Source: Paenarthrobacter nitroguajacolicus JCM 14115
GTDB lineage: Bacteria; Actinomycetota; Actinomycetes; Actinomycetales; Micrococcaceae
Length of the DNA stretch: 30,902 nt
Direction of reading: 5' to 3'
Assembly (NCBI GenBank): GCA_001313365.1
Contig: BBFS01000056.1
Location: forward strand, 1 to 30,902
The notes beneath the pieces were generated by a model. That model was not told the DNA's origin, did not search any database, and saw only the letters and a program-made list of their open reading frames with translations. Below are positions 9,719-21,615 of this stretch, in pieces. The position numbers and the translations under genes are program-made. Position 1 is the stretch's first letter; the number at the start of each line of letters is the position of its first letter.

Positions 9719-11059
9719 GTGCCCCCAGCCATCGAACCAGCCCGCGGCACCCGAGCCCGGCGCATCGAGCCAGACCGGCAAAGTTTTCTCACGCTCCAGC
9801 TACCCCCCCGAGTACCGCAGGATCCTCTCGATCCTCCGCACGGAGACAGTTGGCGGCGCCCTCCTCCTGGCAGCCACCGTGGTTGCCTCATCTGGGCGAA
9901 CTCCCCCCCTGCAGCAGACGGCTATTTCGCACTCCGCGACGTCAAGATCGGCTACGAACCTGGCATCTTGACCTGAGCTTGGGCCATTGGGCTTCGGATG
10001 GCTTGCTGGCGGTGTTCTTCTTCCTCGCGGGACTCGAACTCAAACGCGAATTCGTCGCCGGGGAACTCCGCAAACCTGCCCGGGCAGTTGTCCCGGTAGC
10101 CGCTGCCGTTGGCGGCGTGGTGGTTCCAGCCTGATCTACGTTCTCTTCAACCTCGGAACAGCCGGAGAAACCCTCAAAGGCTGGGCGATCCCCCACCGCC
10201 ACGGACATCGCCTTCGCCCTCGCAGTGCTGGCCGTCATCAACACACATTTGCCCGCCGCGCTCCGGACTTTCCTGCTGACCCTTGCAGTGGTGGATGACC
10301 TCATCGCTATCGGCATCATCGCCTTCTTCTACTCCACCGGGCTCCAGCCCCTCATGCTTTTGGCTGCCCTGGTTCCACTGGCGCTCTTCACGTTCCTTGT
10401 CCAAAAACGGATCCGCAGCTGGTATCTCCTGCTGCCGCTCGCCCTGGCCACGTGGGGGCTTTGTCCATGCCTCCGGCATTCACGCCACCGTGGCCGGAGT
10501 GCTGTTGGGCTTCGCCGTTCCGGTCCTGGCCAGCGGCAAAAAGGGAGAACCGGCCGAGGGCCTGGCCGAGCACCTCGAACACAAACTACGCCCGTTCTCC
10601 GCAGGCTTCGCCGTGCCTGTCTTCGCGTTCTTCTCCGCAGGCGTGGCCTTGGGAGGGTTGGACGGCATGGAGGCCGCCCTCCGGGATCCGGTGGCCTTGG
10701 GCATCGTGGCAGCGTTGGTGATAGGCAAGGCCGTGGGTGTCTTCGGCACCACGTTCCTGGTCACCAAAACCACCCGCGCAAGCCTGGATTCCAGCATCGC
10801 CTGGATCGACCTCTTCGGGCTGGCACTGCTGGCCGGCATCGGATTCACTGTCTCGTTGCTGATCGGCGAGTTGAGCTTCGGCGCCGGCTCTGCCCATAAC
10901 GATCACGCCAAGGTAGCCATCCTGGCAGGTTCCCTGATCTCGGCGCTGCTGGCCGCCGTCGTGCTCAAGGCCCGCAACCGGCGCTACCGCCAGGTCCAGG
11001 CAGATGAAGAACGGGACGACGACGGCGACGGCGTCCCTGACGTCTTTGCGCGCGCCTAA
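9719..11059 (+). CDS. nhaA: Na+/H+ antiporter NhaA (frame-disrupted)
   Basis: Inner-membrane antiporter exchanging Na+ (or Li+) for protons in pH and salt homeostasis. The GTG at 9719 follows AGGAG with five-base spacing. The repaired protein is ~445 residues: cytosolic N-terminus, [19 protein letters not shown], helices through [15 protein letters not shown], then the paired-Asp region ([13 protein letters not shown], ~10196-10233, equivalent to the E. coli ion-binding aspartates) and [37 protein letters not shown] follows at ~10810-10873. Extra bases occur at the C runs near 9722, 9907 and 10190 and near 10458, and bases are missing near 9885, 9965 and 10130. The C-terminal tail ends in an acidic [11 protein letters not shown] segment not typical of NhaA. 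It converges with sufU, 16 bp away. Confidence 0.92.
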
Positions 11060-11075
11060 CGCGGACGTACTGCTG

Positions 11076-11531
11076 TTACGCGGTGGCTTGGTTGAGCGCG
11101 TCCTCGGCGGCAACCCAGGAAATCATGGCGCATTTCACGCGGGCGGCGTAGCGGGCCACCCCTTCGAACGCAGCTGCATCGCCCAGAATCTCAGGGTCCG
11201 CCTGGACCTTTCCACGGGAACGCAGAACCTCCCGGAAGTTATCAATGACGGAGTGCAGTTCCTCCACGGACATCCCCCCCTCACCCAGCTCGCTGAGCAC
11301 CGAGCCGAGGCCATGGAGATGGAACAGCCCGCGCCGTCCCAGCTGATCTGCTGGACGGTTCCGTCGGAAACTGCAAGCCGCAAAGTCACCTCATCACCGC
11401 ACACGGGGTTCAGCTGGTGCGACTGACCGGTGGAAGTACCGTCCGGGGGCGTCCGTTCCCGCCAGGCCGCTGCCGTGCCGCTGCTTGGAATGGTCCAGGA
11501 TGATCTGCTGGTACAGCTGGTCAAGACTCAT
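11076..11531 (-). CDS. sufU: SufU-type iron-sulfur cluster assembly protein (frame-disrupted)
   Basis: Zinc-binding sulfurtransferase that accepts sulfur from SufS in the SUF pathway of Gram-positive bacteria. ATG 11531 begins MSLDQLYQQIILDHSK. The three conserved cysteines are present in NPVCGDEV, DGAGCSIS and RVKCAMISW, with the Asp after the first Cys that completes the zinc site. The C-terminus is AAEDALNQATA. The repaired length, ~150 residues, is normal. Frame breaks lie near 11445-11470 (N-terminal part) and at 11304-11330; the C7 run at ~11274 adds a glycine codon. It lies 69 bp downstream of sufS on the same strand, and the pair forms the expected unit. Confidence 0.93.
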
Positions 11532-11600
11532 GATGCTTGTTGCCTCTTCTAGGGGAAATCGTTGGGTGACGGCTGTGCGGCCGAAGGCCCGTGCCGCGTG

Positions 11601-12938
<1,338 letters not shown>

Positions 12939-13020
12939 GGGGGGGCGCTCCTTGGAAATCCTTCAGGGACTCCTCATTATCCCACGCTGGCCCCTGACCG
13001 GCGGTGTGCCGTACAGCACG

Positions 13021-15526
13021 TCAGCTGCCGGCCCGCCCCGGCACCCATCCCAGTGGTGGGACCATCCCGCTGTCGAAGGCACTCCGGAGCCGCTCGACGA
13101 GCACCGAGGCCCGACGACTCGCGGCAGCGCGCGTCCTGGCCTCGTAACCGCTGGCCGCCCGCGAATAGCAAAGTGCTGCGTGGGCAAACTGCCGGTCTGC
13201 AGAAAGGCTCCGCCCAGCCGACTCCAGGGCCTTGGGGGGGTCGTTCTCCGTCAAGGCCGATGCGAACCTCCCGAGCGCCGCACCGCCCGCGCCGTGGAGG
13301 GTGGCGGCCAGAGCGCCCAGCGGCGCAGGATCTCAAGATCGTCGACGGCGGTACTGCCCGCGTTAAGGGTCAGGAGCGAGAACACCTCCGCCTCCATCAA
13401 AGTGCTTCCCTGCGAGTGCAACCTTTCCGCCAAGGCCAACAGATGAGTTGCTGTGCCGGAGCTTGGTCCTGCGCTGCCGCGATATACACGGTGCTGAGCT
13501 GTAGCAAGAGGCCATCAGGGCTCGAAGTGTTCCGAGCGGTTTCCTGCGCGGCCTTGCCCTGCTGGACCCGCGCCATGGCCTGGAGTGAGTTCCCGCACCA
13601 CGCCTCGCAGTAGGCAAGCATGGCCGCCGCCAGGGCGAGTACCGGCGGTAGGCCGGCGTCGTGCAGTTCAGCCAGGACGGGCTCCAAGGTGACGCGGGCT
13701 GCGCGCGGAAGCCCCCCCTGCTGAGCTGGACGTAACCGCGGGCGACGTCCAGGCATGCCGAAAGGTGCAGAGGCATGGCGTACTCAGCGGGACACTCCAA
13801 AAGCGGGTCCACCAGTCCCCCCCAGGCCAGGTTGTACCGGAGACTCACGACATGCCGAAGCATCGTCCCCCGGCAGGAACATCTCCATCGCCGGGTCAGC
13901 ACTGATGGCTCCCATCGCAGCAGAGGAGTCCTGCAGCGCTTCCGGCGCCGCGCCGGAAAGCAGCAAGCGCTCCGCTTCCTGCACATTCCACACGATCAGG
14001 GCGGCAGGGTCAGCGGGCTCCCCCGGAGCCCTGGCTGCCGGGCGCCTGCCCCCCACATGCTCCAACCCAGCAGGCTCCGCATCGAGAGGCCCGGCACCAG
14101 GCGCGGCACCCAGCAATCCGAGGGCCATGAGTCTGTGTGCGGCGTCGACCTTCACTCCAAGGGACCCACCCGCGGCCGCCAAACGCCGAAGTTCCGGAGC
14201 TGCTTCCGCCAGCTGGCCCTCGGCGATCAGCGCCCGCGTGCTGAGCAGTCGGGCCTCGTCTGCGTGATCCGCGCCCCTCACTGCTGAAGCAAACCTCCGG
14301 GCGAGTTCGGCCGTGGACGGCCTGTCAGCGGCGGGAGCGGCGGCCAAGAGAAGCTCGTCGGAGAGGCTCAGACCGCAGTCGAGGGTCCAAGTCATCCATC
14401 GCAGCATGGCGGGGGGCCGTCTCCACAGTCAGCGCCGGTTCCTCCACACCCAGCCGGAGTGCCAGGCTCCTGGACTGCGGCACGGACAAACGGTTCCTTC
14501 CCCCCCGCGCAGCCAGGAACTCGTGCGGACCAGCGGGGGGGCCGGCCCGGCAACAACCTGATGTCATGGTTCGTGAAGAGATGCTCCATGGCTTTCTGCC
14601 CGAAATGGCGCTCCACTACCTCCAACGCCACGGCTCAGCCAGCGCGATGAGTTCCAGCGCCTGGCGTTCTTCGGGCGGGCGGGAAACGTTCTCCGCCCGG
14701 ACATGCTCAACCACGCTGGGCCAGTCGCAGGGCGCCCGGACATCGATGGTCCAGAAACCGTCCATCTGCACCAGGAAACCGGAGCGGCGGGCGTCATGCA
14801 CCGCGAGGCAGAGCAATCCAACGTTGAAGCCGCTCATGGCAGCGAGGAGGCTGCTTGCTCGTCGCTGGACGTGTCCGCCCAAGACTGTCTCGCACAGAGC
14901 GTGAGCCTCTTTGAAGCTGAAGGGCGGCAGGAAGTACTGCTCCAGGAAGCCGTCTTCCCAGAGCTGGTAGAGGTCCTGCGGGAGGGGGGGGTAGCGGCTT
15001 TCCGCCGTGGCCACCAACGTTGCGCCGAATCCCGGAATGAGTTGCAACAGGACCGCCAGCGAGGCTGGATCGATGTAGTGGATGTCGTCCACCAACAGGA
15101 CAGCTGCGGCCGCGCCGGTTGAGCGTGCCGCTTGTTCCGGCGTCGTCCAAGCGGGGGTGTGTACAAGTAGTCGGCTGGTCCCAGAGTATTGGTGAGGGCC
15201 CGCAGCACGTGGAGGCCCGGAGCTGCAGCCTCCTCCGCTTCGCCTGCGGAAACGGCTCCCAATGCGCCGAAGTGGAGTGCCCTAAGTTCAGGCTTTCCGG
15301 TGAACGTGCGGACATCCACGGTTTTGGGGGGGAGCCTCTCTTTGAGGGAGAGCAAAAGGTGGCTCTTTCCCGAGCCCCCCCGCTCTCCCACCACCACGAT
15401 CCCGCTGGTGGAAGCCGATGGAACGGCGGAAAGTATGAGGTTGAGCAGCTGCGCCCTGTCCGGGAGTGTTGATGGCCTCAGCCTGCTGTGACGGTGTCTT
15501 CGTCCAGCCAGGGGGTCCGGCAACAT
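13021..15526 (-). CDS. LAL-type AAA/STAND ATPase lacking the C-terminal HTH (regulator 1; frame-disrupted)
   Basis: Large protein (~835 residues after repair) resembling the two following regulators. Walker A is GERGSGKSHLLL (~residue 50) and Walker B LLVDDIHYID (~145), followed by VATAESRYP, FSFKEAHALCETVLGGHV and a long alanine/leucine-rich helical-repeat region like the TPR-type sensor of LuxR-family LAL proteins. It ends RASVLVERLRSAFDSGMVP, then TGA at 13021-13023. This is exactly where its paralogues enter the LuxR helix-turn-helix. None of the three minus frames between 13020 and the sufS start encodes the missing domain. ATG 15526 has TGGAG upstream; a GTG at 15532 is an alternative. 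Frame breaks lie near 15395, 15325, 15155, 15105, 14990, 14545, 14500, 13715 and 13400-13440. Confidence 0.8.
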
Positions 15527-16005
15527 GCACACTCCAATAGCAGCAGTCCCATGATGCGGGAGGGGGGGTGGGGGGTCCCGCGGTTCGCGGGGGTCCCTGG
15601 CCTAGAAGCCGGCGGCGGCTGGGGGGAGAGTCTCGGTCTCAGAAGACTCTGTCGCCGCCGGCTTCGTACAGGGCCGGACCACCTTTCGGCGGCCGGAGCA
15701 TCGGCTCAAGAGACCTCCGATGCGGGTGATGCGACTTTCGGAATCCCGGTGATGCTTGGGGCTGAACCGTTCTTCCAAGATCAATATTGCCGGGGCGCAA
15801 CATCGCGTACATCAGTAGTTGGTACTCGAAAAGTAGGCAGCATTTGGCGCCGTCATACTCTGTTGTACTCAGTCCCCCCCGGATAGGCACTACTTGGTTT
15901 CGACACGGAATACCCGCGCATTACTCCATTGATTTGGTAAATCCCGCGCGATTCCGGGGGGTAGGTGGGCCGGGAGGCCCTGAAACGGGTACTCAGCAGC
16001 GGGCG
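15527..16005. other. 479-bp intergenic region between regulators 2 and 1
   Basis: No convincing gene on either strand. The part next to regulator 1 (15540-15600) is very G-rich on the plus strand and carries several G runs. A long hairpin lies at 15605-15665. The stretch 15770-15930 is clearly lower in GC than the flanking genes and is the best place for the regulator 1 promoter, but no confident -35/-10 pair was found. A short hairpin GGGCC-GGGA-GGCCC at 15967-15980 follows the stop of regulator 2 and could help end its transcript. Confidence 0.5.
15605..15665. repeat. 61-base hairpin upstream of regulator 1
   Basis: Outer arms GAAGCCGGCGGCG and CGCCGCCGGCTTC (13 bp, perfect) enclose a second arm pair AGAGTCT / AGACTCT, so a long interrupted stem can form. 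It lies 79 bases upstream of the regulator 1 start on its transcribed side. It may be a 5'-leader structure or attenuator; it lacks a U-tract on the minus strand. Confidence 0.7.
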
Positions 16006-18676
16006 TCAGTGACGGACGGCCGCACCCAGATCTTCACGCCGCCGGATGCCCAGTTTGGCGTAGCTCCGGTACAAATGACCTTCCACGGTCCGGACCGACA
16101 CCATGAGCTTCTCGGCGATCTGGCGATCGGTCAGCCCTGAGACGGCCAATGCCACGATGTCCTGCTCACGTCGGGTCAATGGCACGGACCGGTCCGCCTC
16201 GGTGTGCGGGTCATGAACCAGGGCATCGCCCAGGCTGGCCTCGCTGACATCGCGCAGTACAGCTGCTTGCCGCGCCTCGGGCCGTTTGCTTCAGCGTCGA
16301 AGGTCACAGCAGCCCTGTCGAAGGCCACCGCGGCGGGCCCGGGCATTCCGGAAGCAGCCAAAAGATTGCCCGCATTCACGAACCCTTGGCCGTCACCGCG
16401 CAACTGTGCCGCCGCCATGGACTGCCAGCCGGCTGCCCAGCCCCCCCGTCCATCGGCGACGCCGTTTCCTGGATGGACTCCATGGCCTGCACGTCCCCCC
16501 CGACCTCGGCCCTAAGGACCAGGTTCTGCAGCAAAATGCCGGGCAGCCGGTGCAGATACCCGGATTCCGGAAGTCGGCTCAATTTCTGCAGGCCTGTGCC
16601 TTTGCTGAGAAGTTCCTGGCCTGCAAGCCTGAACAGTTCCGCGAGTGCTTCCACAAAGGCGCCTGCGCCGGCTGCCGCCCGCTGCTCGCTTTCCAGGCGC
16701 CGGGCAAGCAGTGTGTTGCCGGACTTGGCTGCGGCATAGAACGCCAAGCGTTTCCAAGGCCCCGCAACTGCAGCGGGTCCCTGACCCGCAGCGCTTCGAC
16801 GGCGGGCGTCAGCAGCTCCGTGGCCTGTTCCAGGCGGCCCTGGCGCAACAGTGACATGCCTTTGAGCGCTTCAATGCCTCCACCAAAATAGATGAGTCCC
16901 ATGGCCGAACCGGCGGCGTAGCGGTCAAGGGCTGTAGCGGCCGCTACCCAATCTCCGGATTCCAAGGCGGCCAGGGTATATCGCAGCAAAACAAAGTCGC
17001 TGAAGTAGAGGAGGTCATTATCGTTTTCCAACAGCAGCAAGGCTTCGCGGCCAGCCTCCAAAGCCTGCCCGGGTTTTCCCTCCACCGTCAGGAGCTCACA
17101 CTGCATCGCCAGCAGGAAGATCCGGTTCATGGCAAGGTCAGGCCCATCATCCCGAGCGCTTCCGCGAAGCCGTCCAGGCCCTCACGGAGTTCCTCGTAGC
17201 GGCCGTCATTGGCGAACACTGCCAGTTCCAGCGCCCGCACGTGCCTTTCGACTTGCCGGACAACAGGGTCCGAGATCTCCCGGTCACCAATCAGGCTTTG
17301 GCAGCGGTCCGCACATCAGCCACGATGTCAGCTGACGGATCGCCCGCGGCAATGCGCGCGGCAGCCCACAGAAGGCCGGCCCCCCCCAAAGGTCGCGACG
17401 GATCAGCGTCCAGGAACCCGGAGCCTTCCTCCAACAACCCGACGGCACTGCGGTAGTCGCCGTCGTTGTAGTGGACCATGGCCATGACCGCGCGCGCCCG
17501 CGGACGCAGCGCCTCTGCCCGGACTTTGCCCGCTGCCGCTAGCGCCAAGGGATTCTGAAGCCGCTTGGCGGCCAGGAATGCTGCCTGCAGCAGCCGATCA
17601 TCATCGACGTCGGCGCCACAGTCCAGGGCCCAGCTCACCATCCGGAGCAGTCCCTCCGCTGTGGACGGTTCCGTGGGCAATTGCTGCTCCATGCGCTGGC
17701 GGATTTGGAGGCTGCGGGCAGGCGAAACGATCTTGCGCAGCGCCTCACTGTACATGGGGGGGTGCCACATTTTGAGGGGGCCCGCCGGCTCCATTGGCGG
17801 AGAGTACAAGCCGGCTGTCCATCAACGCCCGTACAGTGTCCCTGCCCACCTGCGTATCCAGCACAGCGGCAGGGACGGGCTCGGACAGGGCGATGATGTA
17901 CATCGCCTCCCTTTCAGCCTCGCTGGTCCGAAGTACCCTGTTGCGGACTACCTCGGCCAGGCTTTCCCCCCCGCTGCCGGAGAGTGCCCGGGTCAGGAGC
18001 CAGACTCCGTTCCGGCGTACCAGGTTTCCCTCAGACTTTGAGTCCTCAAGGAGGCAGTGAAGCAGCAATGGGTTGCCTTCGGACGCTGAGTGCAGGACCT
18101 CAACCGCGCTGGACATGACGGTCCCGCCGAGCGTCTTTTCTGCCAGCTCCGTGACCGTTTGCTTGTCCAGCGGGTGGAGCTCCAGCCGTTCTGCCAGTCC
18201 GTCGTACCAGAGTTGAAGCAGGGCCGCGGGCAAACCCGGCCTGGGCCTGCTGGTGGCTACGAGCCGCGCCCATCCCGCAGTGACCAGCTCGGCGAGAATC
18301 TGCGTACTGCCTTCATCGAGGTCGTGTGCGTCGTCCACGATCAACAGAAGGCGCGCTCCTTCGCCGCCACGCTGTTTCTCGAATTGGGACCAGAACTCAC
18401 GCAGGATCGCCACGGGAGACGTCGCTTGCTCAACCGGAAGGTCCAGTAAGTACGGGGGGGCAAGGACGCCGTAGGGCACTGCGGACAAGGCGGGACTCCC
18501 ATGAACCCGCATCACCACCATTTCCCCCGGCCAGGCGCGCTGCGATTTCGGCTGCCAGGGCGGTCTTTCCGATGCCGGGATCCGCAACCAGGAGCACGCC
18601 CCGGCGCTTCCTGACGCAGAATCTCCATGGCCAGGTCCAACTCGGCGTCCCGCCCTACAAGGTGCTCAGCCTGCAT
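16006..18676 (-). CDS. LuxR-family LAL transcriptional regulator (regulator 2; frame-disrupted)
   Basis: About 890 residues after repair; the only member of the trio with all expected motifs. The N-terminus is MQAEHLVGRDAELDLAMEIL, with Walker A ADPGIGKTALA (~residue 35), Walker B LLIVDDAHDLDEGS (~115), LVATSRPRPGLP and ASEGNPLLLHCLLEDS, then a long helical-repeat sensor. The C-terminal LuxR HTH at ~16010-16080 (frame-corrected) reads LTRREQDIVALAVSGLTDR, QIAEKLMVSVRTVEGHLYR and SYAKLGI. Such STAND proteins bind ATP and an inducer, oligomerise and activate transcription. The start is 42 bp after the stop of regulator 3, so the two are probably one operon. Breaks lie near 18600, 18530, 18457, 17765, 17390, 17310, 17130, 16745, 16500, 16440 and 16280. 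The ligand and target genes are unknown. Confidence 0.85.
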
Positions 18677-18717
18677 GGGCAACCCACACCATGTCTACGG
18701 AAGTTTCGCCGCTTGCT

Positions 18718-21472
18718 TCACAGCAGTCCATTGAGCTCGCCCCGAGACGATACGCCGAGCTTAGTGAACACCTGGTACAGATGACCTTCTACAGTTCGCA
18801 CAGACACCCCCCCAATATCCATCGCGATTTCACGGTTGCTGACACCCTTTCCCGCGAGTTTAGCAATCTGGCGTTCCCGTTCGGTTAACACCGGCGCGTC
18901 GCTGCGTGGCTGGATCGGCAATGCCGGGACCGAATGTTCCAGCCGTTCAAGCCTCAGCTGCGCCGTTCGGGCCGCTGTTGTTTCCCCCCCGGCGTCCCTG
19001 GCGTAATCAAGTGCCATGGCCACACACCGGGCTTCCACCACCAATAGGTCAAGGGATGCTGCAGCATCAGCGGCCGCCAGCAATGAGCGGGAGCTCTTGG
19101 TCAGGGCGCCACGCGCAAGATCGCCGGAAATCTTGGCCAAGGGCCCTTGGCGGCGGCCGGCAATATTCTCCAGCAACCGGTATTCCTCGTCTGTCCCTTC
19201 CACGGTGGCGCCAAAAAGGTAGATGCCGGCCGTGGTGAAACGCTGCTGCTCGATGTCTGTGCGCACCCGGGCCAGGAGCCGCTGCTTCACATCAGGGTCA
19301 CCCATCCACCGCCCGGCCAGCTCCGCACAGAACTCAGCGACGGATTCGGAGAAATACGTCCCCCACTCCCCTGCAGGTCCTGTAGAGGTCCAGGTACCGG
19401 CCTGCCTCCACGGAATTGCCCAGTTGAGCGTAGGCAAAAGCGGTGGCTGCATAGGCAACCTTGTTCATGTTCATGCTGGGCCGGAGCTCCAGTTGCGCAA
19501 CGGCCGAGCGCAGGGGTTCGATTGCGCTGGCGGGCTTGCCCGCATAAGCGAACGCAAGCCCAACGCCCAGTTCAGTGAGCGCACCCCCGGTATTGAAGGC
19601 GTGAGGACCCTGAGGGTGTGCGGCGCATGAGTTCGATGCACTTCCGCCATTGCCCGGACAACAACAGGACCAGGAACGCGTGCCTCGCGAAAGCTTCCTC
19701 CAGCTGTGCGGGGGGGCGGTCCGTGTCTCCCAAGTGCCGTGAAACGGTTCGCGCAAGCTGCTGTGCATCCAACTCCCTGCCAAGCATGCAGCGGGCCTCG
19801 ATCAGGAAGAAGGATGACTTCAGCCAGTGTTCGCGGTCCTCCGAGGGATCCTTGGTCTGTTCCTCCTCCAAGGCGTCAATCATGGCGGCGTACTCACCCA
19901 TGTATGTTTGGTACTCGTAGCTGCAGAGCCGGAGCCGGTTGCGCGCCGCCGTCATCGCCTGTGCCGGGTAATCCCCCGGCCTTGGCTTCGAGCGTCTCCA
20001 GGCCGGCGGCGATAACCCCCCGGCACCATTGCTGACCGACCGTCGATCCACGTCATCGCCTGGCATTTTGCTGCGATGACTTCAGCGAACTCCAATGGCT
20101 CCAAAGCTCGATGTGGGAGTCGGACACCTCATCCAATGCCTGGGCCGCGTGCAACGGCAGGTCCAGCAAGAGGTAGGCCGCAGCTTTGAGCCGCTGCCCG
20201 GGCACCCATTCACTGTCCTTCGGGTCCAGTGACAGCGTGCACTGAATGGCGAAGTTCGGGTCATAGTCATCCAACGCGGCCCGCCCGGCCGCAAGTGCAT
20301 GCGCGGGTGACGGCGCGGGCTCGTCCTCGGAGGCATGCATCCACGCCGCATAGCTGAGGAGGTCCTGCGGCGCCAAGGCTTGGAGTTCAGGCTCTTTGGG
20401 ACCGTGCAGCATCAACCGCAGCTCCCGCATACGGCGGGTACTCAACCAGCCGCGCACTACCTCGCCCACGTACGGGTCCCGGAGCGAAACCCAGTGGTCG
20501 CCGTCCTTTTCAATGGTCAGCAGGGCTGACTCTTCCATCTCCACCAGAACGTCGGTGCCGAAGATGTCGGCCAGATCCAACAGTGTTGCGCGCTGCGCGC
20601 AAGCCAGGATTTCGACGACGGTCCTGCTGGCTTGCGGTTCGCGCGCCAGTCTGGAGCGGACAAAGTCCTCCACAACCGTGGCGCCCTCAAGTTTGATTCG
20701 GTCACGGAGGGTCCAGACGGAGTCGTTGAGAACGAGGTTGCCAGTATGCCGTTGCTCCTCGAGAAGCGCATGCAGGAGCATGGGGTTACCACCCACGGCG
20801 GAGTGCAGTGAACCTACCAATGTTGAAGAGACATAGTGCCCCCCCAGGACCGAACCCAGGACCTGCTTGGTCTGTTCCTCGCTGAGGGTATTCAGATGCA
20901 CCTCACCCAGCGTTCCTTCAAGGACCAGGCGATGGAAATCAGCTGGAAGGTCGCTGGCGCGTTGGACGGTGGCGATGACCTTCGCCGTGCCGGTAGCCAT
21001 GAGGTTCAACAGAACGCCTGTGCTCATGGGATCCATGCCGCCGGCGTTGTCCACGATGAAGACAGTTTCGCGGCCCGCGGCTTCTGTCCTGATCAGGTTC
21101 GTGACCGCATGCAGGATGCCCGTAGGCGAGCCCACGGCACCCGAAGGCAACCGGGCCAGCAGGAAACCAAGGCATCCATAGGGGGGTTTGGCCGCTTGCT
21201 ACTGTGTTGCGCAGCTGGAGGCTGTGGACCTTGGGACCAAGAGAGGACACTACTGCCCTTGCCAGGCCTGATTTACCGATTCCCCCCCGTTCCCCCCCGG
21301 TTAAGACCACTCCGTAGGAGTCGGGCGATTCGAGGTGTTTGCCCGCCTTGGACAAATCGTGGCTCCGGGCCAACAGCGACCATGTTTGACGGTCTGTTGG
21401 GCCGCCCACAAGATCGGGAGCCGCAGCTCTCGCTGCGCCTCCGCCGCTCCTGTTTAGCAACTCCGCCGACAT
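18718..21472 (-). CDS. LuxR-family LAL transcriptional regulator with altered Walker B (regulator 3; frame-disrupted)
   Basis: About 915 residues after repair. ATG 21472 is preceded by AAGGA at five-base spacing. Walker A is GERGIGKSGLA (~residue 65). The Walker B position reads VFIVDNAGGMD (~140) where paralogues have VDDxHxxD, so the second acidic residue is Asn. VIATVQRASDLP, VLGGHYVSSTLVG and AVGGNPMLLHALLEEQ follow, then a long helical-repeat region. The C-terminal LuxR HTH is complete: LTERERQIAKLAGKGVSNREIA, then DIGVSVRTVEGHLYQVFTKLGV (18725-18870 region). It is the first gene of the regulator block on this strand. Breaks lie near 21285, 21185, 20045, 19975, 19710, 19622, 19365 and 18812. 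Target genes are not evident. Confidence 0.85.
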
Positions 21473-21512
21473 CCGCATCCTTAGCTACACATCCGCGACA
21501 GTCCCCCCACCG

Positions 21513-21526
21513 CTTACTTGCGTAAG
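21513..21526. promoter_or_regulatory. Palindrome upstream of regulator 3, possible operator
   Basis: CTTAC-TTGC-GTAAG (14 bases, 5-bp arms) lies 40-54 bases before the ATG of regulator 3 in the 143-bp gap to pth. LuxR-type HTH dimers bind short palindromes, so an autoregulatory site is possible. A single 5-bp arm pair could equally be chance. Confidence 0.3.
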
Positions 21527-21582
21527 ATGCACACTACCGCCGGGGGGCCCACAGTTTGTAGGCCTTAAGGTCCTCGGGACCG

Positions 21583-21604
21583 TCAGGCTTTCCTCAGGCT
21601 TTCC
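21583..21604. repeat. 11-bp direct repeat downstream of pth
   Basis: TCAGGCTTTCC occurs twice head to tail (21583-21593, 21594-21604). It is followed by two looser echoes, TCAAGATTTGC and TCAAGCTTTGG, the second of which contains the pth stop codon. It is a small tandem duplication at the 3' end of pth. Confidence 0.7.
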
Positions 21605-21615
21605 TCAAGATTTGC

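Noticed and set aside
12940..13020. Missing HTH of regulator 1 hidden by a frameshift
   Set aside because: All three minus frames in the gap were read and none resembles a LuxR HTH; the gap is also too short.
15639..15890. Possible 83-codon gene on the minus strand upstream of regulator 1
   Set aside because: GTG start without a ribosome binding site, no recognisable features, and it overlaps the structured leader; not enough to call a gene.
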